A DNA stretch of 64,000 bases, from contig OX457047.1 in the NCBI GenBank assembly GCA_949752735.1, positions 39,522,995 through 39,586,994 on the forward strand, read 5' to 3'. Below the pieces are notes generated by a model that searched no databases, was not told the DNA's origin, and was given only the letters and a program-made list of their open reading frames with translations. This document shows positions 12,301-27,800 of the stretch, piece after piece. The stretch is from Lumbricus terrestris (Eukaryota; Annelida; Clitellata; Crassiclitellata; Lumbricidae). A program made the position numbers and the translations under genes. Position 1 is the stretch's first letter; the number at the start of each line of letters is the position of its first letter.

Positions 12301-14478
12301 GAGAAGTCCTGCAGTCTACCTGGTATGAATTACTTGCTCTTTATTCATCCGATTTACGATTCTCTGTATGTTTGTAAATTGTAATGAAATGTTGATGTTT
12401 GTAAATTGTAATGAGATAATGATGTTGATGTTTGTAAATTGTAATGACATATTGATGCTGATGTTTGTAAATTGTAATGACATATTGATGTTGATGTTTG
12501 TAAATTGTAATGTCATATTGATGTTGACGTTTGTAAATTGTAATGACATATTGATGTTGATGTTTGTAAATTGTAATGACATATTGATGTTGATGTTTGT
12601 AAATTGTAATGTCATATTGATGTTGACGTTTGTAAATTGTAATGACATATTGATGTTGATGTTTGTAAATTGTAATGACATATTTATGTTGATGTTTGTA
12701 AATTGTAATGACATATTGATGTTGATGTTTGTAAATTGTAATGTCATATTGATGTTGACGTTTGTAAATTGTAATGACATATTGATGTTGATGTTTGTAA
12801 ATTGTAATGTCATATTGATGCTGATGTTTGTAAATTGTAATGACATATTGATGTTGGTGTTTGGTAATTGTAATGGCATATTGATGTTGATGTTTGTAAA
12901 TTGTAATGAAATATTGATGTTGATGTTTGTAAATTGTAATGACATATTGATGTTGATGTTTGTAATTTGTAATGACATATTGATGTTGATGTTTGTAAAT
13001 TGTAATGAAATATTGATGCTGATATTTATAAATTGTAATGACATATTGATTCTGATATTTATAAATTGTAATGACATATTGATGTTGATGTTTGTTAATT
13101 GTAATGACATATTGATGTTGATGTTTGTAAATTGTAATGAAATATTGATGCTGATATTTATAAATTGTAATGACATATTTATTTTGATGTTTGTAAATTG
13201 TAATGACATATTGATGTTGATGTTTGTAAATTGTAATGACATATTTATTGATGTTGCGCCACTTCAAGAGAAATGAATCGGAGAAAGCAAAGATGTGATT
13301 GAATTTAATGGTTTCAAGCGCTTGCGATAAAATAAGACAGAGAAAGCTTCTGTAGCATTTTCCGTCAACACAGCATATACGAGAAAAGCTTCAAATGCAC
13401 ATGAAGGCGGCTTATTCGTGAAAAGCTTCTATAGCATGAGACGTTTAAGCTGCTTATTCCAGAGAAGCTGCTATAGCACAAGGCAAAGTTATTCGAGAAA
13501 AGCTTCTATAGCACAAGCCAGAAGGTTCGAGGTTCGAATCCACCTCAAGTTGCCGCGTAGGGACCTTGGGCAAGTCCTTCACTCGCAATTGCTCAGCGCT
13601 TCGGAATGAAACTTCGATGCAGTGTCCGCTCTGCAGTCGGAAGCGCCTCTGAGTAGAGTGCTTGAAGGGGCGCTATAACAAGTGCACATACAAACAAACA
13701 AACAAGGCAAAGGTTATTCGAGAAAATCTTCTATAGCACAGGGCATCAAGACAGCTTATGTCAGAAGGGCTTCTATAGTACAAGTAACTGTAATTGAGTA
13801 TTTATTTAGCACTATTAGCAATCATTGGTGCTCATGAAAGGTTACTTCAGAGCAGCTTCTATAGCACAAGGCTTCAAGGCAGCTAGCTTATTTTCAGAAA
13901 GATTTCTTTTTTAGTATCTGTTGCTGTCTCTGTTTCTGTCTCTATTTCTGTCTCTGTCTTTGCTGGCTCATGTTTTCCTGTTTCGAGTAAATTGCCTGCA
14001 TTTGTTGCACTGCTTTCCTCACTGATGATTTCTCCGTTAGAAGGCGGTGCTGGTGGTGGTGTTGGTGGCGCTGGTGTTGTAAACCTGAAGGCCGCACCAT
14101 CTGTCAAAGAAAAGAGAGCGCTGTCTGTACCTGTCAGGACTTCTGCCCAAGTAAGTCGCTTAAACGTTCTCTGCCCAAAAAGATAAGATCGAAATGGCAG
14201 ATTGCTCAAGCATTATATTGGGCTTCCGATCCTGGTGCATGCGGAATTTAAAAATTGATGTCAAGCCATAAAACGCATTTATATTTTCTTTAACGATGAT
14301 AGACAAATGCACAGCTGCATTGTTAAGTTAAATTTTTATGTGCAGATGCGCCGAGTGGATAGATACATACATACATGCCTACATGTTTATGCAGAGATAC
14401 ATTCACGCATTCAATAAATGCACACACTTGCACACACACGCATGCTTAAACACGTACATACAGACATACATACATACA

Positions 14479-14509
<31 letters not shown>

Positions 14510-15795
14510 CATACATACATACATACATACATACATACATACATACATACATACCAATGATTACAATAGCTCAATGGGGAAAACGTTTTTAATATGAAAT
14601 TATGTGATTTGTAATGCTTTGTTTCATGTACCCACTAAGCCAACTTGCAGCTGTGCAGTTGGACCAGTAAAGAAGATACTTACTCTTACTGGCTGATTTA
14701 CTTGCTCATTTATATCAACCTTACTCTAATGGGATACTTGATATGAGATGTGTGTTTTGGTTAAGACAATTCCTAAGAGATGTTTTCTGTCTGTCTCTCT
14801 GTCTATGCTAGGTAGCTGCTTGTACATCAGCAGGCCCAAGAAGTACCAGTCCGGGGTAAGAAGATAATGATATAAATTTTTGAGTTTCCATTTTCGCCTC
14901 TGTAGCTTATGTAAGTAAGTAGGTAAGTTAGTGAGTAGGTAAGTAAGTTGTAGGTAAGTAAGTAAGTAGGTAGGTAAGTAAGTAAGCAAGTAAGTAGGTA
15001 AGTGGGTAAGTAGGTAAGTAAGTAAATGTTTACTAAGTACCGGTATAGGTTCTAATTCTCCGTTGCCAACTGCATTCTGAGTTGCAAACGACATTATTAT
15101 ACATTTAAGCATGTGCATTCAAAGACAGGAATGATCAGAATATACTTGCGACATTGCTACAAAGAGTAACACTGGTTGTAAGTTTGGTCGTAAGTTAATC
15201 GTTGGATTATAGTGTAATGTTCGCCATTGTGGTTTTCAAGAGTAGGTGAGCAACGGTAGGATAATTTCTGGTTTGTTTTAGTAGGTTTTTTGTTAGTGCC
15301 CTAGTCCTGAACTTGTAGTCCTGTGGTTTCATTTAAATATGCTAACGTGAATCAGGAATCCCACCAGCTCAACAACATGTTGAGACCTGGATCATATGCT
15401 TTACACGGAAAAACTTCGCTGCTGCGATTGTGATTCATTCCGAGCCGAAAGCTTCGTCGTAAACAGACGCGTGCTTAGACTTAACACACTTTACCAACTG
15501 GTGCTAAATTGGATGCAAACCAACAGCTGGAAACGATTTTCCCAGATCCGGATAGTTACTAGATTAGCATTTTGAGCTAAACCAGATGAAAGGTTGCTTT
15601 AATAATTGCGTATGAATGGACTATGAAAGGGAGACAAGATTTTTTTAATGTATTTGCTTGGGTTATGAAACTTGAATTTATATCTGACAGTCGAGATAAT
15701 AGTGTGTTCTTCAACTGTTGTTTATTACTGTTTACTTTATTATATGAAGAAATAGTCAAAGCATATTTTGTCTGCCTGCTTTAGTATTACAATCG

Positions 15796-15832
<37 letters not shown>

Positions 15833-18800
15833 GTTCATTATCATCATCATCTTCATCATCAGCCACATCATTGTGCAGATCTGCAGACTCCGCAGTGCAT
15901 TCTGACAATATTTGGTATTGGCCATTGACCTTCCTTAATAGAGTGGCAGTTCCCAATCACAGATTAAATCAATCAATAAAACACATTAATTTATATAGCG
16001 CCCCTTCCAGATCTCTACTCAGAGGCACTCCATACCCACACCTGGTAGAAAATAACAGTTTTAGAAGACAATAGAAAGAGCCAGTAGAGTAACGGGGAAG
16101 CGATCAGAGAGCCGCAGGCAGGCCATTCCATTTAGCTGGACCCACCACGAACTGATGAAACAGGCTTTCTCATTGTTCTTTTTTCATTGTTTTGTTGGTG
16201 TGTGTGTTTTGCGGGTCGTTCAGTTCGACAAGAAACGCCGTCACGGCCCCTGCAATAAACACCGGCTATTTCCAGTGGCGCCGCGTGGCCACTAAGTTAG
16301 GAATAGAGTAAGCAATCTTCACTCGAATGGTCAGCGTAGTAGTAGTAGTGTCGTCTGTGCTGGTCTTCGTAGTTCATCAAGCGACTAGACTGAGTTTATT
16401 TTTGCGTGGCTTCGTAGACTTTTGAGGTTTTGTTGCATAGCCAGGCACACGTTTTGTCTTGGTTTTGTTGCATAGCCAGACACATTTTGTGGTGGTTTTG
16501 TTCAATTGCTTGGCGTATTTCGGATGTGTAGTTCACTTGAGTTGTTTATTATTATTATTATTATTATTACTATTATTGTTATTATTACTATTTTTTATGC
16601 CCCGAGGTAAACATGATCCCTCAGGGGCTTAGCACTAACCATAAAAGCAGATTTGTCTGGAATGGACCCTCTTTGTAAAGGTCTCAGTTGGAAAAGTACA
16701 CCTAAAGGCCACACCATTAAAACGTTGTCAAATTGTCAGCTCGAGAGGTGTTGAAATAAAAATGACATTTCGTAGACGTCTCCAGTTGCGGTGCTAATGC
16801 TCCATCGCAAACCAGAAAGGAAAGTCAAACCCTTGTTGTTATTACTGTTATTATTATTATTATTATTATTATTGTTATTGTTGGTATTGTTATTATTATT
16901 ATTGTTATTAATTGTAAACATTTCTATTTTGGGATTACGCAGACTATCATTATCATTTGCTGTTATTTCAATTATTATTAATTTTGATTAATATTGTCAG
17001 AGGGTGGATTATTTATTATTATTTTTATAGTTTTCAGTATCATTGCTAATATGATCGGCAGTTACGGACCTTGAATATTGTTTATTCAGTATCTTTAGTT
17101 ATGATCAGCAGTTGAGGTCCCTGGTTAGAAGGCCATGACACACATATAGAAGTAGTGACATGTTTAAAAGAAATTCTGTGTAGTTTAGTAGGGGAGTGCT
17201 TATCATACAAGTGTTCTGTGTGTAAGCCACTAACCCAGTCAGCCACATTGGTAAAAGCATAGGCTGCATCCTAAGCACCTCTCCAAAAAAGATTGTGCTG
17301 ATAGTGGTTGTCTTCGGAAAGGTGGCTTATTTAAGAGATTAATTTTATTCTCATGCCAGCACCGTCCGTACACGACCTCTGAGGCCTTAAATGGCATGGC
17401 ACCCATTGAAATAGGGCAGGGAACTCTCCGCCACTGCTTGCAGTGCCAGTCCCAGGCCTGGACGAAAGAGGAGGGTGCCGCTAATGACCTTTGTTGTCAC
17501 AGCATTGTTAGACTGAAGCTACTGCTACAATACAAATATTGCAGCAGTGGTGAACTCGATCGATTCATTGAACAATTATTATGGTACTCTAAGTCATATT
17601 TAATTAAATGGTAGAAGACGTGTTTCTTGCATTCTCTCATATATAGATTTCAGTTAACGTATATCTCTGTGTTGATTGCATGTGATAGTTGTGCGTGAGA
17701 AATTGCACGATTCTTGCGTTGATTCTTGCGTTGATTCGTCGCTTTTCATTTCTTCAATTGATTGTCGATTTTCGTCCATTTTCTCGTTCAGTAGTACTTA
17801 CCGAGTCATTCGTCGCTATAAATAAATTGGATGTTTGATGATGCATAACTTTTAGCCATCTTTTTGTCTTTCTTTTCCTTTCCTCAGTTCATGTTGAACT
17901 CTTAATGTTCTGCATAATGTATGAAAACAGGGTTCTGCTCTACAGGCATCAAAATCAGTTCCTCCATTTGTCTGTCTCTGATCTCTCTGGCAACCCGACT
18001 CGGCTCTTCACTCTTGATATCTCTTGACAACCCTCTGACGTGATGCTGTGCCTATAAATTATCTTGTCCCCTGTGTTTAGCTTTATAGTAAATCTTTAAA
18101 AATTCGTTTTAGTGATAATTATGTGAATATAAATGCACCTAAAAAAAACGTTGCCTCTCTCATTGGTGTTATTAATTGTGAGGGTATCTACTTCAAACTG
18201 GCACTCACTCGTGCACAGAGCATACACAGATCATCTACCACCCTGCTTAAGGTCCATGGTCACACCTTGCAGCTCTGGTAAAGGTCGCTCTTCTCTTAGT
18301 CTTTGATCAGCATCTGCTGGAAAGTATGCAGTTCCTGTACACATCTTGTCTTTGGTCGACATTCATTCACATTTGCTGGTTCCTTCATCTGGAACTCTCC
18401 TCCGCCTCATGTTTGTAGCCCTCTTAACGAGACTGTCTTTCGCTCTAAAGTGAAAACTTGCTTTTTCCAGTCTATCTTTACCTCTTACTGGTTGCCCAGT
18501 GTCATGTTTGCACTGCTGAGCTTTGTAAGGAGGACAATGTTATCACATTGATGATGATGATGATGATGGTGCTCTGCCCGAAGGCAGGTTCATTGGCTTT
18601 ACGCCTCTGGGAATGAGATGAGTGAGGTGGTTTCCCGTTGCCTTCCTCACAGACAATGATGGGTAAGCAACTTGCCCAAGGTCGCTCCGCAGAAGCTTGC
18701 GCCCCTGTGTCCTACACGTGCTAGCCCGAGATATCTAAATCTCTGAATGTCAACTCCCAGCCCGGGGCTTGAACCGCAGTCCGTTCCAACCAACAGACGA

Positions 18801-21800
18801 ATGCAGCTGCCGCTTACCGGTGTAGCTAACTAGGCCATCACATTACAGTTGTATTATAGTGTTGTATTGCTATGTTGTATTATAGTGTTGTATTGCTATG
18901 TTGTATTATAGTGTTGTATTGCTATGTTGTATTATAGTGTTGTATTGCTATGTTGTATTATAGTGTTGTATTGCTATGTTGTATTATAGTGTTGTATTGC
19001 TATGTTGTATTATAGTGTTGTATTGCTATGTTGTATTATAGTGTTGTATTGCTATGTTGTATTATAGTGTTGTATTGCTATGTTGTATTATAGTGTTGTA
19101 TTGCTATGTTGTATTGCTATACCCTTCTTGCACTTGTCGTTATACGTATTCAGTAAACCTGACATTCACACACACACATTTAGATTTGTACACACTGACA
19201 CACTAACATGCACACATCTACATGTAGTGTTAGAATAATTATACTTTGTCCCAGGTTGTTATAAATACAGTGATCTCGGTAGGTGTTAGGCTACAGTCGC
19301 AAAGGCAGCATCTTGCTAAAGAGACCAGGTGATAGTAAGAGTAGACTATGATGGTTTTTATTTGGTTTTCTGTAGCAAAGCAATTACTGAGGACCAACAG
19401 AAAGACGGATCACAGCGAGAGATGGGGGACGATGCAATCAACCCCAACAACTCATTGGTCGTTGACATTCAAAAGTGCGTTATTCTCTCAAATTGTCGTT
19501 TCAGTCGCCATTTTTAATTTAACTTGAACATTTATATAGCACCACCATAGGCGGAGTTTATCAGGGGGTATGGGGCTAGGCCTCCCCCAAGAAGTCCCAG
19601 ATTCATGTTTTTTACCATGTAAATGGTATCTTTTTCGAGCTTAACTTTCAACCAAATGAGTAAAAAAGTCATCAGTTTTTTTGACTGGGAAATATATAGT
19701 CATTTTCACGAGATTTTAACTTGATGACTTAAAAAAAGTCATCAACTTTTTGGGCCGACACGGAAAACATTGTCGGCACCACTTGTTCTGGACCAAGTTT
19801 TTTAGCCCCTCACCCCAAAGCGGAAACCAAACTCCGCCCATGAGCACCACTCTATCAAGAGAAAACTTGAAGGTCATCAGTGCGGTGGTGTACCAGCTGG
19901 TGGACGTTTATTGCCTAAATGGGTTATGTCCGCTACCAACTACTGCCCCATCCAAAACTTGCTTCTACTCCCCAACCCTCGTAGCCATGACTGTATAGTC
20001 TCCCCCAGCAGATACCCAGAGTATTCATGTGTATTTTGCTATATACTTGTACTGTGTTTATTAAATGTATGTACATAAAAATTGCAATTAGCAATTAATT
20101 AATACAGAATATGTACTTAATTACCGTACTTAGAGATTTCTATGATATAGTCACTCGTGCTTGAAAGACTATCCAGGCGTGCTCTGCTGTCTTTCGGTGA
20201 TTGATTTATTTGCATGGGTGACTTAATGAACTTATGCAAATGAATGAGTGGGTGGAAAGAGGTATGAGAGAAAGAATGAATTGGGTGGATAAGTGGATCA
20301 TTGTTTGGGGAGCGGGTGGGTGGTAGGTCGTTTTTACGTGTTCATAAATTCATAAACTTAGCATATTTAGAATATTTTTAGTATTGGGGTATTGTCTGTG
20401 GGTTTGCATGGGAGTTATTGTCCAGAGGGGGTTATTGTCCCAGAGTTATTGTGTGGGGTTGTTTTTGTTGTTCTATTACCGGTATTTCTGTTAGAGTTAT
20501 AATGCAGTGAATGACTGAAAAATGGAAATGGTGTGAGTGAAAATGGAAATGGTGTGAGTAAAAATGGAAATGGTGTGAGTGAAAATGGAAATGGTGTGAG
20601 TAAAAAGGAAATGGTGTGAGTAAAAATGGAAATGGTGTGAGTAAAAATGGAAATGGTGTGAGTGAAAATGGAAATGGTGTGAGTAAAAAGGAAATGGTGT
20701 GAGTAAAAATGGAAATGGTGTGATTGAACGTACGAACGAACGATTTAACACCGAACTTATATTCTATCTCGTGATTTCAACGACACCATCGTCGTAGCGT
20801 CAGTGTCGATTCTTCTGACAGTGTCTATTTTCTTGTCAGTTTCGCTGACACGCTGTCAGCGTCGGTAGAATCTCTCGATGATGCGACAGCGGAACTGGCA
20901 GATTTCGACGACGAACCGGATCTCGTGTTGACGGAGCACGAACCGGAGGCATGGAGCGTCACGGTTGACAAGAAGACGTTGAAGAAGATGACGGCAAAGA
21001 ATATCAAGAGACAGGACCACATCTGGGGTGAGTCAGCGTGGGGGTACCTTCTGCTTGTGTAGATCCGGCTGATTTCATCTTCGAGAGATGTAGCTCCGAT
21101 TCATAACTTCGGCTGGTGTAGCTTTTTGACATGGATTGTGATGAGTGATGACACCGTGTTTAACACTGACTAACTGGTTTGTTTATGCTTCAGAATTAAT
21201 TCAGACCGAAAAGAGTCACTACAGAACCCTGAAGATCATGCAGAAGGTAAGACACACAGCAGAGCAATGCGTTTAAGGATTTGTATTGATGTCCACTGTT
21301 TTTGTTTTCGTTAAGGAAGTACAATCATTGGCCTCATTTTCTATGTTTTCGGTTCACACGTCATATGTAAGCCTTAGGATCACCTTTTAAAGACAACAGT
21401 AAGGAAGGAAAGAGGTTTTTTGACATCATTCATGAATACTCCTTCTCCTCCCCCCATTCCTGATTGTAAGGCTTTGAAGATATGTTTTGAGTAGGTACCT
21501 TGAAGGGGCGCTATATAAATTCTGATTGATTGATTGATTGATTGATGTTTAATAATAAAAATCAGCCATAACAATGGTACAGCTTTACTTTGCACATCGT
21601 GTAGAAACGTTAAAATCCCAATCTTCTTCCGGTGAAACAGGAAGAAGATTGGGATTTTTGCAGAAATGTTTGTTCGGGGAAATGCTAAAACATTTTCAGT
21701 TTTATAGTGATATTTCTCAATCTCCAAAACTGGTTGAGTGATTGCAGTTGAAAGTCATCATTAAGTAAGTAAGTATGTTCTTCGTTGGCCAATTGCTTAT

Positions 21801-24800
21801 AGCGCTTTAGTGTACGGACATCCAATAGTTTCAGTTAAAGGTATATAATCTTTGTAACAGTAAATGTTTCGTACGTCAGCTGTGGGTTTATAAGGTCACG
21901 GGCATGGGAATGGAGGGTTTACTGGAGAGTTTGGTTGGTGATGCAGAACATGGCACTGGTGGAAAAAGTTATCTGGATAGAACTGACTTGTTTGTCCCAC
22001 AAGCTGGGACAAGTATTGCTCAAGCTCGATCAATTACCATCGTTTGGCCTTTCCTCCACTTTACGTGGGACTCTTCTTTCCGGGTTGCTATCTACAAATC
22101 TCTCTTTTACTACAACCTATCTTTCTCTCTCGGGGTTTTCGCACTGGGAGCGCTACTGAGCGGTCGTGGTTGAGAGTGGCTCTATAGAAATTGCTAATTA
22201 CATTACATTACATGTTTGCTTTAATTACATTACATTACATGTTTGCTTTAATTACATTACATTACATGTTTGCTTTAATTACATTACATGTTTGCTTTAA
22301 TTACATTACATTACATGTTTGCTTTAATTACATTGCATTACATGTTTGCTTTAATTGCATTACATGTTTGCTTTAATTACATTACATGTTTGCTTTAATT
22401 ACATTACATTACATGTTTGCTCTAATTACATTGCATTACATGTTTGCTTTAATTACATTACATTGCATGTTTGCTTTAATTACATTACATTACATGTTTG
22501 ATTTAATTACATTACATGTTTGCTTTAATTACATTACATGTTTGTTTTAATTACATTACATTACATGTTTGCTTTAATTACATTACATTACATGTTTGCT
22601 TTAATTACATTACATTACATGTTTTCTTTAATTACATTACATTACATGTTTTCTTTAATTACATTACACTACATGTTTGCTTTAATTACATTACATTACA
22701 TGTTTGCTTTGATTACATTACATTACATGTTTGCTTTAATTACATTACATTACATGTTTGCTAAATTGTGTTTATTCAGATCTTTGCGGTCGGCATGTTG
22801 CAAGAGCTGAACATCACACAGGAGATGGTCGACCGTATCTTCCCGCGTCTCGATGACCTCATCGATATTCACGTCACATTCCTTCTCAGCCTCATCGGAA
22901 CACAGAAACTTTCGGCCGACAAAAGCATCGAGGAAATTGGGGACGTTCTCCTTCAACAGGTGGCGCTACTCGTCAAGTTACTCGTTGCAATTGCAAAATG
23001 CGATTTTGATCCGGTTGATTGGTTGATTGATTGATTTGTTGAAACTGTTTACTGAACAAGTATTCATTCATTCATTCATTCTCGGGTCCTATATGATGAC
23101 GCCCTTCAAGAAACCTTCTCAATAGAATTCCCAATTCCCAATTGCTCAGGCGGGTTCAGATTGGAGTTCGTAACCTTTACCGACCAAAGCAGAGTATAGT
23201 ACATGGTATACGATAAATTCCATACCCTCGATTGGTAAAGGGTTTAACCCCTGGACTCTGGCCATGCATGTTATTCGAAATCAGCTGTAGTCTTCTGTTT
23301 CGTCGCTTTCCTACAGTGTCATCTGATTGATTGCCGATCTTTGGTCACATTATACGTAAAACAAGAACTTTGCTTTTTTGGCTGCTAGACCTAAATTTTG
23401 GAGTTTCCTCCATATTTGTGTCATTTTATGCTCAACTTGAATTCATTCATTCACTAAATTCATTTGTGTAGCGCCTCTTCACGGGGACTACTCAGAGGTG
23501 CTCTCATACCCAGTATGTCCATTGAAGTAAAACTGTAATGACCTTTTGACTGTATTACTGGAAGCAGGTTGTTAGTCTCCGGGTATGACGTCAGCTGGAC
23601 AGCAACTATTTTTTTTAAAGCATCTCGTTATCTCAACAAACCGATCTACTGGATGGATGACTTTATTATTGCTTGATCTTGGAGCGCCATCAGTTTATGC
23701 GTTTATATGTTTGTATGCGCACTTGTTATAGCGCCTTCAAACTCTCAACTCGGAGGCGCTCCCGACTACAGAGCGGACACTGCATCGGAGTTTCACGCCG
23801 AAGCGCTGAGCAATTGCGAGTGAAGGACTTGCCCAAGGTCCCTACGTGGCGACTTGAGGTGGATTCGAACCTGCAACCCGTTGGCTGCAAGGCAACGAAC
23901 ATACCCACTACACCACCGCACCCCACACTGCATTGTGGCACAATAGAAGTTACTAATCAGTGTTGTGTATTTTGTGAACAGTTCGATGGTAAGATGGCAG
24001 GACGCGTGAAGGTTGCTTACGGTGAATTCTGTTCTCGACACAACGAAGCGATGCAGTTCTACAAGGATCTGCTCAAGTCCGACTCCGCTTTTCAAGCATT
24101 TATCAAGGTATCTGACTTGTTCGTTGTGACAAGAATTAGCGATTTATGTGAAAAATTTCGTGATTTTCTGCGAAAAACTGTAAAATGAGTTAAGTATAAT
24201 GAGCATCTATGATATCCAACCTAAAGTTCTAACTTATTCATTGATATTGTTACTGAACAGATGAAACTTATTAACGGTGGAAGACGTAAGTTTTTAGTTT
24301 GAGGTTTTCATATATCTAAAGTCTATAATAGTTTCAAATTTGGTTCTTCTGTTTTGGTAGAAATGAAAATAAGAAAAATGGATGTTTCCTAATAATCTTT
24401 TTGTTTATAAAGAGATCATAATTAATGAAAATTTAAGCAGGTTGTGTTATATGCCAACAAGCAGTGCAACGCTAAACTCAAATTTCCTCTACCTTACAGA
24501 AATGCAGTCGTAACAATCTGTGTAAGAGGCTTGGCATTCCCGAGTGTATTCTCCTCGTGACTCAGCGAATGACAAAATATCCTCTGCTTATCGAACCGAT
24601 TCTGAAAACAACACCAGGTAATTGAACTATTTGAGCCGAGTTGTTTCTGCAATAAATGTAGTGCTGTTTAAGCATTTTGTAGAAGTACTTTTTAATTGTT
24701 ATAAACACTGTGTATCGTCAGTGGTGATACGATTCTTGTTACTTTGTAAAGATTGCATTAAATTAATAGGTTATTAAATCAATCGTTTGAACTTTATGTC

Positions 24801-27800
24801 ATAGTATCTTCCTTCTTTCTCCATTCTATTCATCTTAATTCTTTTGACTTCCTTTCACCCTATTTAAAGAAATGCTTAAAATTCTTCTACATCTCTTTTA
24901 ATTTTGCAAACATTTTAAAGTTTTACCTATTTGTCAACATAATTATATATGTGTGAATAAGTTCTGTTATCTTTAGATTTACATGAATTATGAAATTTAG
25001 TGCAAATTTTCCCACGTTCTGCCAATTTTTCCCTGAACTTTTCACCTTATTTTAGTTTCCACACATTTTCATTTCCTCATATAGTGTCCTTTGTATATAT
25101 TTTTTAACCTTATTCTTTTTCCGCTATTCAGAGAATACAAGAGAACGGAAGGTTCTCGAGCAGTGCCTGACGCTGGCGCGTGAGATCCTCAGCCACATTG
25201 ATCGTCAGGTTGACGCACGTGAGAAGGAACAGCGACTCTTTGACATCTACAACAAACTTGACGCTCGATCCTACGCCTTGCTCAACGGCAAAAAATTCAA
25301 GGTGAGCAGCGTATCTCGTTACAGGTAGGTAGTGCCACTTTGCGAGAAACTCATCAACACGAAAACACAAAACAAAACTGTCCATGGTGACTTAATGGTT
25401 CCTTTAACTCGCTCTGCAACAATGCCGTTCCCAATTTCACAAACTGTTGAAGACTGTTCGTTTCGTTTGATCTCGACCGGGAGCGCCTCTGAGTAGGTAC
25501 CTTGAAGGGGCGCTATATAAATTCTGATTGATTGATTGAAAAATGAAATTGTATACAGCGTGATGTAGTGTCTTCGTTTATTTTCAAACTGACAAAAGAA
25601 TTCATCGCATTCGCGGCGGAGGATGATTGCAGGTTAGTACGGAGTCGAGTTTAGTTGTCTGGCAGCCATGCAAGACGTCCTGCTGCTCGTCTTGCAAGCG
25701 ACATTTGCCGAATGGAAGTTTGAATGGACCTTTGGGAAGATAGTGGGGAGTGCTTCTGTGTCCGTGCGCTTTTTGTGCCAGGGTGTTTATCATTACCTTA
25801 AACTCTCTCAAGTATAGACTTCTGCCCCACTGTCTCTATCAGATAGAGACTGAGTGAGGGATTGAGTGAGTGATTCAATGAGTAACTGTGTTTGAGACTT
25901 TTTATCTTTATATCTATATTTGCTTAAAATTGCAATTGGTCTTTCAGAAATCAGATCTGCTTTCGAACAAAAGGAAATTGCTGTACGAGGGAAGCATCAA
26001 GTGGATGTCTGCGCGTGGAAAACCATATGGTTAGAGATTTTCCGCTCTCGAGAGAAGTTTCTTATATATAGAAATTGTTCAGATCCTGCATATGATGACC
26101 AGCGTTTGTGGGACCAACATTGCACTCGTAGCTGGCAACCATTGTACGAATAATATGACCCCAATCAACGTCGCTGTCTGAGCAGCATTTTTTAATCTTC
26201 AGCTAAAACTCTTCATTGTTGCTTAAAGTGAGCGATTGAAAGCAGTTTGTCAAATTAATTAACTGTTATTTGTAATGGATGATAACTAATCAGAAGTATA
26301 TTTGTTTATGTCACGTCGTGTTAACTGAAGTGCTGTTTATGTAGTTGGTCATCATAGGAACATACTTATATTTGATTTAGGATTATGTGTTTTATTTTGA
26401 AACATATTTGAGTTTTGATTGACTCTGTAGATGATCTATGTTTCTTGCCACGTCTGTGCAGTACACTGATTTGGTCAATTAAAGAATATTCTTATCTTAT
26501 CTTATATACTTGGGGACCTTCTGTAATGCCTCTGTGAGTTTTAAAAATTACTGAACTTATTCTTTCAGCCTTGCTCTTGATGCTCCGCTCCATTTCTAGA
26601 ACTCCTTCTCAAGCATTCCTATCTCATCTTAAGACAGTTTTATTTGGCCACCCTGGGGTTACGAACAGGGATGCCACTCTGAATTTAAAAAAAGGTCAGA
26701 TCCGGCCGAAAAAAGGCTAGAAACCTAGAAACTTAGACAAGACCGATAAAACCTAGATCTAGGTGGTAAAAGCTATGAGTGGCATCCCTAGTTATGAATG
26801 CATTTGAGTAGTCCCAGTGAAGATGCACTACACGAATGCATTTAACAAGTGAACGAATGAAAATGATGCTGACATTCTGAATCTTTGGACTTGTCTCGGC
26901 CATACTGATTTGTCTGCATTTTCATAAATACATTGAACCGTTAGTTGATGTTTAGGAAATATTTCTCTCGATATATTTGCAGAAGTGAATGCTGTCATTC
27001 TTTCGGATGTCGTCTTTTTCTTGGCGGAGAACAGCCAGAAGTCGACGTTCTTTTCGCAGGACAATAAAGTAAGAACGTTAAATCCTTTCATATTGTATTG
27101 TATTGTAGCTGTAAATTTATGTAGCGCCTCTTGCAATGCACACTAATCAGAGGTACTCCCGGTGTGAGAGATCAAAACAGAACAGAGCGAAAAGAGGCAC
27201 TTGGCCCAACAGTTTGTATGCGCACTTGCTATAGCGCCCCTTCAAGCTCTCTACTCAGAGGAGCTCCCGACTACAGCGCGGACACTGCAGTTAATAAGGA
27301 GGAACACGTCAAAGGAGGAAGCTGGTGCCACAGTGTAGCTCGCATTTTAGCCATGGCAGACCTGGCACACGGGACACAGAGAAAAATAAATAAATAAATA
27401 AATAGTAGCCACAGTAATAATAATCGTAATAATAATTGCGACAATTTATATCGCACAGTAACACAGCCATAAGGCAGCTAAGATAGATGTTTGATATATG
27501 ACTTTAGCTAGTTAACTTTTATAAGGGGTGGAGGGGTAGAGAAGCCTATTTTTGCGTATGCATGAGGCTCCACAAAATGTACAAGTTGCAACGGGGGTCG
27601 ACAATACGATTTTTGCGTACGTAATATTTGGATGATCCCTTGACGGTATTTTGCTCTTGCTCTGCTCTGCAGTCGAGCGTCATTCCGCTGTCGAAGTTGC
27701 TCGTGCGTGAGAAGGGCGACACGCGTGACAGCAAGGGCATGTACCTCATCTGCCAGAGCAAGACCGAACCAGAGATGTACGAATTCATCTGCAAGTCAAC

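Noticed and set aside
12316..13276. Three long ORFs of about 300 residues on both strands
   Set aside because: They are readings of a 27-bp minisatellite whose period is divisible by three, so all frames stay open; no unique sequence is encoded.
15756..15956. Reverse-strand ORF with a poly-Asp run
   Set aside because: Poly-Asp comes from the ATC microsatellite; no start context, splice sites or domain.
22190..22763. CRISPR-like regularly spaced repeat
   Set aside because: Units are contiguous without unique spacers; it is a eukaryotic minisatellite.
24261..24285. Possible microexon MKLINGGR between DH exons 9 and 10
   Set aside because: It ends in phase 1 and would put a stop in exon 10, whereas exons 9 and 10 join perfectly without it.
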